Positions 43,813 through 55,300 of a stretch of 64,000 bases of DNA are shown here, piece after piece. Position numbers and translations under genes: made by a program. The DNA is from Lytechinus variegatus (taxonomy: Eukaryota > Echinodermata > Echinoidea > Temnopleuroida > Toxopneustidae): NCBI RefSeq assembly GCF_018143015.1, contig NC_054742.1:61016853-61080852 (forward strand), read 5' to 3'. Within the stretch, counting starts at the first letter, position 1, and each line of letters opens with the position of its first letter. A model generated the notes under the pieces. It did no database searches. It was not told where the DNA came from and was given only the letters and a program-made list of their open reading frames with translations.

Positions 43813-46463
43813 GTGAGTGACACGACAATCGGAGAGGTTTAAGGGCTCATATCTTCAAACTTAAAGGTTATGAATCAATCATGACTACTATATTATATAC
43901 AATGTAGGACTGGCATGGGTCACTACGAGTTTGATTTGAATTCAACAATTTCGTTTAGTAGATATGATTAAAAAACTGTGCGTGAGTGACACGACAAATT
44001 TTGGACATGGGTTTCTGACCACTAACACATATGGTTGGATTCGTGCCCAAGTAGTTGTCATGGAGTACTGTAAGTACCAGTAAATGGACATAAATAGTGT
44101 ACCTATCTAACACATATAGCCAAAATCAATCAAACCTTCTCTATGGAAAATGGTACCCTCCTATATACCGTGAGTGACACGACATCCAAAACGTGAGTGA
44201 CACGACAAGTGCAAAAATACAACATTTATCTCAACATTGAAAGTATTTTTTGCATGATGTAGAAGAGTAAAATACCATTAACCAAAAAACAAGCTTAATT
44301 ACATAATAACTGCTTTCTTTTAAGTTCATAAAATGTCATCCTGATGTTTGATTCTTGGTTTATGGTCATATTTGCCCATCAACTCACATTCCCTATACCA
44401 TACCACATTGTCACACTAGGGCTTCTACCACTCTCCTCTTTAGAGGAGGAGGGGGCACTTGAAGGAGGTGTTATGAGGTCTTGGCATTGACATCAACTCA
44501 AACATTCTTTTTGTGGCCTCTTTCTCCCTATCTGTATATGAAAGTTTACAGGTTTATACAATTCAGCATCCACAACGGATGGAATAATTTTCCTTGTAAG
44601 AAAGGTTTTCTCAATAGTCACTCACATCATCTGGCATGGTCTGGAAGCCAATTATGTCATGTATGACTCCCTTTTCTTGAAATATTGGATTAGGATATTA
44701 TCCTCCTTTAATATTTTTATAGGCATTGTCCAAATAGGACATGGCAGTTTAAATGTCTTTTTTAGTACCAAACCACAATCACGTTGCTGCACACTTCAGA
44801 TGGACTATCAGCAAATCGCCTTGAGAAAATTGGAAATTCAACTCAACAAGCGTAGGTTTTCTCGTGAACAATGCTTGTATGTGGACCCTCCCAAGGCAGT
44901 ACATGTAGGCACTGTACCAAAATTCAGAGCTATGCTTTTTGCTGGAATTTGTAAGTGCCTTTTCATTGCTAATTATTTGATCATATACCATACCACGGGA
45001 ATCCAGGGAAAGCCACAAGGTGAAAGACGCAGTCAGTACCTGATTCTTGCAGTCTGCTACTATTACATTTATAACAACTACAAGTCATTAGCCTTTCCTT
45101 TTCTAGGCCTTGGATGTCACACTAAAATCCAATTCAACATCCCAACCAGGCTCCCTTTACACCTCAATAGCTTTTTCCCCTCGAGGTCCAGCTCTGTTCT
45201 TATCAGGGTAACCCCCCCAAAAAAAAAAAAATTGATCTACTGGTACATGGCAACCCATCCAAAGTTGCTCAAATCAAAATGCGGTCTCGGTTGGGACTTG
45301 TTGGGACCTACATGAACATGCATCAATTTGTTGTAATGAATATGTGTAAATGCAAATCTGCTCTGAACACACATCGTCCCACTTATGGTAGTTTGCTGTT
45401 CAGACCCTACATGTAGTTAATCACTAGCGGTATGAATGGTGGCCGAACAAATGATTTTGAACTTGGCATGTAGCTGCTTCAAGCAATATCCATAATGTTC
45501 TATCAAATCTCAGTACATTCTCACCTGAAATGTTTGTTTTCTTGCAAATTTGTTTATTTCATGTCCTGGAATACAAGCTTTATGGCAAATGAAAAGGTTG
45601 ATTTAATCAATAAGAAGGGAAAGAAAAATATTTTCTTTTCCGAATTTGAAAAAATGTTTGGTGTTCATGGTGATCTCTATCTCATACATTACTATACCAC
45701 TAAAATTTCTACAAATTTCAAAATAAGATTCCTGACTTTTCTAGCTTTCTTAATGAGTATAACAAAGAAATAACATTGCTAAAAAGAAAGGTGAACTTTC
45801 TGCTCATTTCTGTAAATGGAGACAGAGAATGTTCAAGTCATACCTGTATGACTTGAACCATCACCATCACCAACCCTTTATGCATTGTAAATATGTCCAT
45901 TGCTTAAGTATAGTGTTTTTTCTCTTGATATATTCATAATTTTGTGTTATGTTGTTATATTCTTAATCACAGTACATTCACCAAAATATGAATTAGGATC
46001 CGAGTCTTCACAGCAATGGAAAATTGTCAGGATTTTTTAAACCAAGGCAGTCACGGAGAGGAGAGAAAATAGATGAACTCAATGTCAAATTCAATATTTC
46101 CATAAAAAGGAGTAAAATTAGGAAGATGGAGGAAATTATTAGCCTAAAATAGGCCTAAATGATGTCAGGAACAACATTTTGACTGTATCCCTGGTAAAAC
46201 GCTTCAAAAATTACTGGATGTCCTTTTTTATACACAATGTAATACCGTGAGTGACACGACATTTTGTGAGTGACACGACATTGTGAGTGACACGACACAA
46301 CTTTGACAGTTAATTTTAGCTTTACCTTAACACATTGGACCAAGTTACTTTATATACAATAAGGTACAGATAAACTGTATTTGCTCCAGTACTGGGATAA
46401 ATTAATTTTCAGAATACACAGCTCTAGAAAACTTTTTGCATTTAAAACGTGAGTGACACGACA
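43813..46463 (+). repeat. eight exact copies of GTGAGTGACACGACA
   Basis: Starts at 43813, 43982, 44170, 44193, 46247, 46266, 46283 and 46449, all on the plus strand, usually preceded by C or AC. Copies fall in two clusters separated by about 2 kb. Spacer sequences are otherwise unrelated. No protein-coding explanation. Possibly iterated words of one non-autonomous element that was split by later sequence. Confidence 0.8.
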
Positions 46464-49060
46464 ACCAGTTTTGAAAACTTCGAAACCCAATTTTTTTCAG
46501 AAATACACTTCACAGATTTTTTTTTTTGCTTTTTAGGAGTTAGATACAATACACAGCTTGTATCTTGCCAACAAATGTGCTTCTAATACAAATTTTATAT
46601 TGTGATAGGCAATATGTGAATTTTAATGCAAAAATCAACATTTTGTAACATTTAATTTCCCTTGCATAAAATTCACTGTATCTCAAGACATAATTAATAA
46701 TTTTATGTAAATGTAATGGAAAAATATACTTTAAGATGTCTAGTTTCAAAAAACATTGAAGCCTAATGATTTCTAGCAAGTTTTAATTTTCACCCCCATG
46801 TCCACTTTTGTTTGAAAATGACCATTTGCAAAATCAGGTGAGCTTAAGCTGCTGGAAGTAGTAACTATCAACATCATAATTTCCCTGAATATCTGTTATT
46901 TTGACATTTTTGTATTCAGCATTAACTGTCACTTTAAAAAAATGTCAATTTTAGCCGGTGCTTTTTCACTCTTGAGTCAATTTTAAGAAAAAGTGTACAG
47001 TACCAGTTTATATCACTGTATATACACACATATATTATCTTTTTTAATGATATATCATGAGATATTGACCTATTGTCTTGATAACAGTGTCAGTGTCTTT
47101 TGATGGAGTTACATGTACATGAAAATGGCCCCTTTCACTGATATCCAGTAACAAGCAAGGAAATGTGCATTACCAACATATATGTACAATACAACTTTGA
47201 TTTACTGGAAAATAGTATTTACATACACAAAGTTCTGTATACAGGCTAGAACAATTGAAAGAAAAATATAAATTGGATCAAGATGAATAAGATTTAAGGA
47301 TATTGGAGAGCAGAACTAGGTGCCTTATGGAGAAATTAAGAAGCAGCTATCAATGGGATAAATACAATAATCATCAAGAGTAACAAACTGTGTGCAAGAA
47401 ATAAGGAAAAACAACAAACATGTACAAGCGTCACCTCAGAAATTTCTACTATATGCAAAAATTGATATCTCAAATTTGAAATGAATTTACTTGTAAATAA
47501 AGATTGTCATTCCTCTCTCAACTTGCATGAGACAGAAGTTCATTATCCCAGGAATTTCATCATGTAATAGTATATCATGGGGAAACAATATGAAATCATA
47601 CTAAAAATACATGTTTTGAACAGAAATATGGCACAATATCAATGCTATGGATCATCATCATATGGTTCACAATTTGTATTATGAGCACATAGTAAAATCA
47701 GTTCACTTTTAATAAATCTTGGTAAATGTAGATGGTGAAATAATAATTTCAGCAATTGTTGAATAAAATAATGATTTGGAAACTATTCAAATTTAAGATT
47801 CAAATGTCTTGATGCACATGGCACACAACATAACAACATTGCTGCATTTGCAGGCCTTTGATTCTCAAATAAAAGCATTGAAACATACTCTTTTTCTTTT
47901 TGCAAACAAAATTGATGAAAAATAAACAGGGCATACTACATCCTGGTAGATATGTTCAAGATAAAAAAAAAAGAAGAAGTGCATCACTTTAAACAAGTTG
48001 TGAATATGGGTCATTCCATCGGGTTGGGTCCATATTTGTCATATATCAGAACTTAAAAATCTGTTCCTAATTCAAACTAGGCTTAGTAAAAAAAAAAATG
48101 GTGTCTCACTAAGGTTTACTACTCAAACATAGAAATGTATTGCAATTACAGCCTTCAGTCTATTGCTAATGTGGGATATGGACGTGATGTCCATGTAACA
48201 TGGTAATAAAATTAATTTGCACTATAACCAATCCGGAAAACATTACTAGACCAAACAAGAATTACAATGGTAGGAGACCTAAGAACTTAGCGCCATCTGA
48301 ATGGATCTTCACTGTGAAATGATTCATTGATTTACCAGTTACCACGTTACACGGACATCTTGTAATTTTTTGTTCCGACCTGATGCAATTATCCATTTCT
48401 CTTACAGAGTATTACTTAAGGTTTGAAGGAATCACTGTAATGTCAATGTTCAATGAAAAGCAAGAAACATTCCATCCATAAAACACAGGGCATAATCCTC
48501 AATCTTTTTTTTTTCATGGTAGAATATAAAAGTTTCATACACTGTAATGACTATGGGGATGATTGTCTTTTCCTTGCATCCTTTCTAAAGTAAAAAAAAA
48601 CAAAACATGTACAAATGAAAGGAGTTTGCACAATCACGCCATTAACATGGTAGTTTTCCTACATTTTGCGTGGCGCGTTGAGAAATCATGTCTGAGTATA
48701 AAGCAGGTGTCAAAGAAAACCACAACAAAGAATATTATATATTTTACCCCCAAAAGTGCAAGTGCTTTTGTCATTTCACAATGATTACCACTCTCAAATA
48801 TTAAAAGATGCTTTAGCCAACGATGCACACAAAACTTATTTTGAGGGCAAGGTAATTAAAAGCAGCCATTCTGTATTTTCTGGGACACCTTGATACAATT
48901 TTAGGTGGTTCAGTGGATACTGTTAATATATAGCTCTTCATTGTTGTATACCACACACAACAATCTTTAAAAATCTTAAACCTATATAGCCTGAACTATT
49001 TTAAATTGCATAGCCATGGGGAGGGGGTGATTAAAAAAGAGGTATGTGATAAACACTTGA
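46464..49060. other. AT-rich region downstream of the SR gene; no gene seen
   Basis: No coding exon or RNA gene. Bases 48189-48208 and 48343-48362 are inverted versions of a GTCCATGTAACATGGTAA word. Some of the region nearest 49060 may belong to a longer 3' UTR. Confidence 0.4.
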
Positions 49061-49080
49061 AAAAAAATGTTGAGCTTTCG

Positions 49081-49086
49081 TTTATT
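49081..49086 (-). terminator. candidate poly(A) signal of the SR gene
   Basis: AATAAA on the minus strand, about 250 bases after the stop codon at 49332-49334. No other AATAAA was noticed closer to the stop. Confidence 0.5.
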
Positions 49087-49331
49087 GGGACGATTGCAAC
49101 TATACAATATTTCAATTTTTTTTATTTTTTAATACAGCTGATGGTAACTTAAGATGTAATATTTTGCAGCCCTGAACTTGACTTCACTGTATTAAAGACA
49201 TATCATATGACCTTAAGCAGATTTACTGTACTACCTACAGATACAAACTCCTTGCATTTCATATTTTACATACATGTAATACCAGATTTCTGCCAGACTG
49301 CCAGGGGGTGGTCCAGGCAAACTCAGACTTC

Positions 49332-49347
49332 TTACGATCTTGAACGA
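49332..49347 (-). CDS. SRSF7: SRSF7-like terminal coding exon
   Basis: Acceptor TTTCATTGCAG, then codons for S-R-S-R-S and a TAA stop (49334-49332). The continued RS dipeptides in the correct phase support the join despite only 16 coding bases. 3' UTR follows. Confidence 0.8.
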
Positions 49348-52300
49348 CTGCAATGAAACAAAGCAATGAAAATCAGTTTGATAATACTTGTTTCTCTCAA
49401 AACTTAATGAAGCAAAACTTTATTCCCAATGCTTAGATAGCAGTTACTTGTGGGGAAAGCTTTGACCACTTTTATTTCTTTTAATTTCAATTTACTGTTC
49501 TTTCTCAGGCCATAAGCTGGAAAATGCTTGTTTCTCTCAAAACATATACATAAATGTATACGTATGTATGAAGCAAAATTTTCAAAGGGGTCACTATCTT
49601 TATTTCCAACGCTTTAGATGACAGGTGCTCGTGGGAAACTGTAACCACTTTATTTCTCTTAAAGCTTGTCTAAACACCTTGGTTGAGGGTTAGTCATGTG
49701 AACAAACCCCAGGTATCATCAAACATTACAATATTACAAATGCATAATAGTCATTGTATGCATCTTTTTTTTACCCATTATAATTTCAATACAGCATTTT
49801 TCTGGCCATTAGGATTTTAATTCGAATCTGAAGCCCTCTCTCTGAGTAATGTTTATGTTTTTATTCAAAATATATGAGCACTTACATTACACATTTATTA
49901 ATTGGATATCAGAAAGCTACTGACAAAGATTATATTCTGAAATTTTCAGCCCATTCCATGCTTAGGGAGGTGTTTTACACAAACAAGACAAAATTACGCA
50001 TATATTCTTTTTTAATCGGGGACCGAATCAAATTAAGTTGGTAAATTTATCTAATAAAACACATTTTTAGTTCATACATTTCATGACATGACCATTTTAA
50101 AGCATACATTATATATTCATCCAATAATGATATGGAATACTAACATGAACTTTTGTGGGGATTTACCAAAACTAAAGACTTTATTTTGATTAGTGTTGTA
50201 TCCCAGGCCAACTCAAGAGAAACCAAGATATCAGGGGAGTGTTTCATGAAAGATTTGTCAGAAATATTGTCCCAAAAGTCCTGTTTTAACAGTTTCCATA
50301 GTAACAGTGCCTCTCAGCCAATCAATATCAAGGAAAGTTGTCAGACCTGACAAATTGGGGGGCAAATATATTGATGAAATGCTCCCCAGGCCTCAAGGAT
50401 GAGGCCAGCCTCAAGACACACAAGACTGCTCGCTACATGTATTTGATGTACACTGTATGTGTGCCTAATCCTGGCGAGCCACTGCCATGGGCTAAGCGAT
50501 GGGTTGGGTACCAGGGGGCCAGGTAGCAGGGGTGTTATTCTGAGATTCATTTTTGTTATCTCAGATGAAATTAAAAATGTATCTCTGTTAAAATCAGCAA
50601 GATAAATACCCTTAAAATGACTTTGAATTGGTATTCTGAGAACAATTTTAGCTTCGTTTTATCTCTGTAAGACATGCCTATTTATGAAGCAATATAATGA
50701 GAAAAGCTGTTTTATAGAGCTTGTTCAACCAATGAAAGTCTCTTTCTGCCAGTAAGTATGGCAAAGGAGAGAGACACATCACAGACAGGTGACTGATACC
50801 TACCTCCTGCTGCGACTGCGAGTCCTGTATCTGGGAGGGCTTCTGGAAACACGACGGGGACTACGAGATCGAGAACGAGAAACAGATCTGAAGTGAGAAA
50901 GACACAAGCAGAGCAACAAACTTTGAGAAGTGCAAATTAGTAATCCAGTAGCTTGCAATTCATTATTTTGAGATAAAAATTTGCAATCTTTCATTTGGTA
51001 CTTATAGTTTCTACAAACAAGCACTATGCACAGATAGAGAAAATCTTGTTTAACTTCAGAGTTTAATGATGAATTTATAGACAATGTTTTCAAGATTTAA
51101 TTTCTGTACGTAAGAACATGCACACGTGCGCAATGTACGTGTACATTTCATGCTACCTTGCCAATTAATATTGTGATCAATTACAAATGAGTTTCTTGCA
51201 ATTTCCCATATATAGGGGAAGGCGGGGTAAGTTGTGACAGTTTTTGCTTTTTGCATGTTAGAATTGATATGATTAATAATATTGTCGAAATATGTACCTT
51301 GCCTTGAAATTTAATTCTTCTGAAATATTTTCCACCTATATATAACTTTCTATCCCCACACTGAAAGTCATCGTGACCTTCGAAAAAAACGATGTCAAAT
51401 GGCTCAACTTGCCCCATATATGGGGTAAGTTTGAGCCACCTTCTGGGGTAAGTTGAGCCACAAAAACTATGTACAAAATGTATGGGGGAGAACCAGCATG
51501 TCAATTTTTTGTTTAAAGTCTTTTCACTTGCTAATTCTCTATAAATTCTAACATCCTGTAAAAGGAAAAGAGCAGTTATGTTAATTTGCTCCTTTCAGGC
51601 TGCATTTCAATGGATTTTTATGGTTTGTTTGTTTTTTAAGATACATTACCATAGGAATTACCATGGCTCAACTTGCCCCATGCTGTTTGGCTCAACTTAC
51701 CCCAGTCCGAACTTAGTGCGATAATTTGTATCCACACATTTATTATGCATCCATCATATAAAAGACTATGACAAGAATGAAGATCCATACCTGGACTAAT
51801 AATGTTGTTATCATGTCTTTATTATATTTAAAGACATGTGTGTTTATAAAGCACTTATCTATTTCACACTCTTTTTTACTTTTTTGGCTGAAATTCATAT
51901 TTTCCCTCTAAAAACTAGTTTTTGTTTCAAAGTTGGAAACAATGTGGTGGGGTTAGGGGTTATGCTATGGGTCATCAATACATGACACCGCCACAATGTC
52001 TGGCTCATTCATTATTGGCCTGGGGCTGGTGGCTCAACTTGCCCCTATGCTCAACTTACCCCGCCTTCCCCTACTATTAAAAAAATGATTGACAACACAT
52101 ATATACACTGTATCCTGGGGGTTATTTTTGGGGGGGGCAGTAAGCTACAGATATGAGAAAAACATTTTTAAAGAATAACCAACATCCTGTTCATAGTCTA
52201 CACCAGTATACTACCTGTATTGAACAAAGCTGCAAGAGAGAAGATGACAGTGATGTAAATGTTGACATGAGGAAAAAGAAGAACCATCATTGTGCAGGGA

Positions 52301-55300
52301 AGACATGAAAAACGGATTGCTGGCGCGCTGAGGGGGACTCGTTTTGTAGCCTCCGTGAAGCAACCGAAGGCCGACAATCAGATACCAGTCTGCCATGTTG
52401 CGCCACCGGTATTTTACCCCATGGCCTACTTAAAGCAGGTCATCATTCAAGAATGTCTGTATGAAGGAAGCAACGGATTTGGCCCAGCTAGGCTGACATT
52501 GTTGGATTTCATACCAAGGGTAGATCTGGCTATGATGTATGATGCCAGCTGACCCGTGTAATTATTTGATAACTAGGATTTTGAAGATTTCATGTCTAAA
52601 AATTGACGAGATGAAGATCGCGATGAGTAGTGTTGACAGAAGCGATAAAGCTGGTCGCTGAACATGGTGTGGCTGCTCACACCAAAGCTGTACTCATCGG
52701 AGAGAGCTGGTGGATGCAAGAAGGGCGCGTGGTGCGACATCGCTGCTTTGCACATGAAGGGTTATGACGGCAGAAGCATTGCGGGTTGTCACGAGGACCG
52801 TACTAGTTGGGTCCTGAAAGGGGTAAGGATGAACAATGAATTTAGTGGGTGTACACATGCTTAACCTGAAATTAATTTACAGAATTCCAGACGGACCATC
52901 TTTAATCAATCTTTCATTTTGTCTAACAGGCACTTAATACTATCTTGACAAATGACCACTTCAAATATATAGCTGTACACATGCCTGACCAAAGAAACGT
53001 GTTTAAAGGGGTATTTTTTCAGTTTTGGCCGCGGGCCACGCTTCCACTCATTAAGGGTATCAAAAACACTGATTTTCAAGAAAAAAGTGGTTTTTAAAGA
53101 CTGGTCAATTGTCAATCGTAGGGTCAAACGTATTTAGGGTATTTTTTTTTCAAAGCTTTTTATTTTTAGAGACTGGTCAAAACTTTAGGGTATGTGTTTC
53201 CCCAAGCTTTTTCCTCGGGGTCATATTCTGGCGACAACTTGTTGAGGGGCCAGAATGTGTAAATAAAACCCACAAAAATTTGTTCAGGGGGTTATTTTGC
53301 ACACAGAGAAAAACTCCTTTAGTGAGTGTTTGGAAATAATTTGGTCACGCATGTGTACAGCAATACACTGGACTGTCAGATCTGTCAAAATTGAATATAA
53401 TTCAAACAATAAAACACAAAAAGGACAGTGAGGGACATCATTGACTCTCTTGTTTAAATGTCAGCAAGTTGTGCATATAAATGTTTTGTGAAAAATAAGC
53501 GAAACGTCTAAATGTCATAACTTTCTTATTTTACATCTTATTTTGGAAACACATTTTCAGGATTTTGCTTGTTTGATTTTTCTCTGTTGATTGAATTCAA
53601 CATTTTTCTTGGGTGGACTTGACCTTTAAAAAGAAAAGAAAGGAAAAACATTTTAAGCTACGTAAATGAAGTGTACCAGTATAACTATTGAGCATGGCTG
53701 CACATGGCATTACTTTCTCAAGACCATTCCTGCTTCATCTTTGAAAGGTCCATATGATTTATCTCACCTAAGGTAGCATCTACCACTCCTGTAACCTGTG
53801 ATTTGTAAAAAGGCATTACTGCTCTTTGGGAAAGTAAATAAGATTATATGTACAAATTGAAAAAAGTTCAAATGATTATAGTTGATCTCACCTTGAGTAG
53901 CGTCTACTACCCCTGTAACCACCTGGAGATCTTCCTCTCTTCTCCCGGCAGTCCCTTGCAAAGTGACCCCTCTGTCCACACTCATAGCATCGTTCATTAT
54001 CAATGTTCCGACGTCCACCATAACCACCACCGCCACCACCATAACCTCGACCACGATCTCGAGACCTTTTTTCCCCCGAGGAGGCCTCCACCCGAAGCTT
54101 TGCTCCACAAATATATCTGCAGACAAATTTGTTAAATGATAATCACATGATCTATTGCTCTATTGGGAAATGAGATTACTTGCTCAAAGTATGTGAACTA
54201 TCATCACCGGCCACTACCTGTACCTTGGTAATAAACTGATTTGTGAATATCAAAAATTTGCATTATTCCGGTGAAACAGTTCTATGCATGTCTTCATTAA
54301 TATTCATTTAGGTGGGCTGATGATGACACATCCCCACTTTCCCATTTCTTATGTTATTACATGAAATCACAATCGTTTCATATTTCATATTAATGTGTAA
54401 ATGATGTGTCTCAATTATGATGAAATAAGTTGCAGCAACAAATAACTAGTGCACTTAATCTGTTGACTATCCAATTGCTTTAGTTCTTGGTAATTTTTTT
54501 TTAGAATATAACCTAATTTCATATAATAATATTGTGTTGGGATGGGATCGATTGCACGTTAACTTTCAACCAGACTTAAAATGAGACGAAGCAATACAAA
54601 GCCTATACAGTTCATATATACATTTATTGAAGATGATAACTAAGTTGATGATGATGACAAATAATACAGGAACATGAGTAAGTCTGATGGTGACTATACT
54701 CTCTAAACTCCAATCTCTAATTTATCTGTATGCTGGAACAATCTCTATAGTAATCTGCAATCTGTAATAATCTCTAACAATCTCTAACAGTCTGATTTGG
54801 TTCAGAAGTGAACCCCTTTTATATTGGTCTGGTCTAGACTCTTTACAACCAAACAGGTGTTGGTCAACCTTGGACGCTTGACCAAAACAATCTGTACGTC
54901 ATAACTTTACTCTGAATTGGGGGAGTTGACCTTTTAGGGAGAACATGAAATGTAGTGAATAAGAAACCCATAAAATGTGTGTGCGTCAGAAGTTTAGCTG
55001 GAAGAAGAATGAGTAATACTTTCTAATGAAAGTTGGAGCTGATATACTTCCTGTAGAAGTATTGATTATGTATTGATTATGTATTGGTATAATATTGAAT
55101 ATGTGAGATATGTCTTATCATCACATAACAATAAAATAAAAAGAATAAACGGTGAGCACAGACTCAAATTTTACATTTTGACAAATAATACCAGCAAAGG
55201 GTGAAGACCAGACCCCACACCCATTGTGTAAAGTATGTTAACTAATAGCTCTAGTTTCCACCATCATGATTCAAGGTTCCATGACATTTGCTCCAGTGAC

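Noticed and set aside
44659-45315. 218-codon plus-strand frame
   Set aside because: Longest non-repeat frame in its area, but its residues show no domain, the opposite strand is also open for long stretches, and it lies between the two GTGAGTGACACGACA clusters. Worth a protein search, but I cannot support a gene.
43813-46463. CRISPR-like array
   Set aside because: Exact 15-mers but irregular spacing from 17 bases to 2 kb, and the context is a eukaryotic nuclear genome.
52292-52552. 86-codon plus-strand frame in SR-gene intron 2
   Set aside because: No recognised domain and no splice or promoter context; described only as a non-repeat block.
53764-54135. Overlapping open frames around the zinc-knuckle exon
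   Set aside because: Shadow frames of the real exon 53892-54116.
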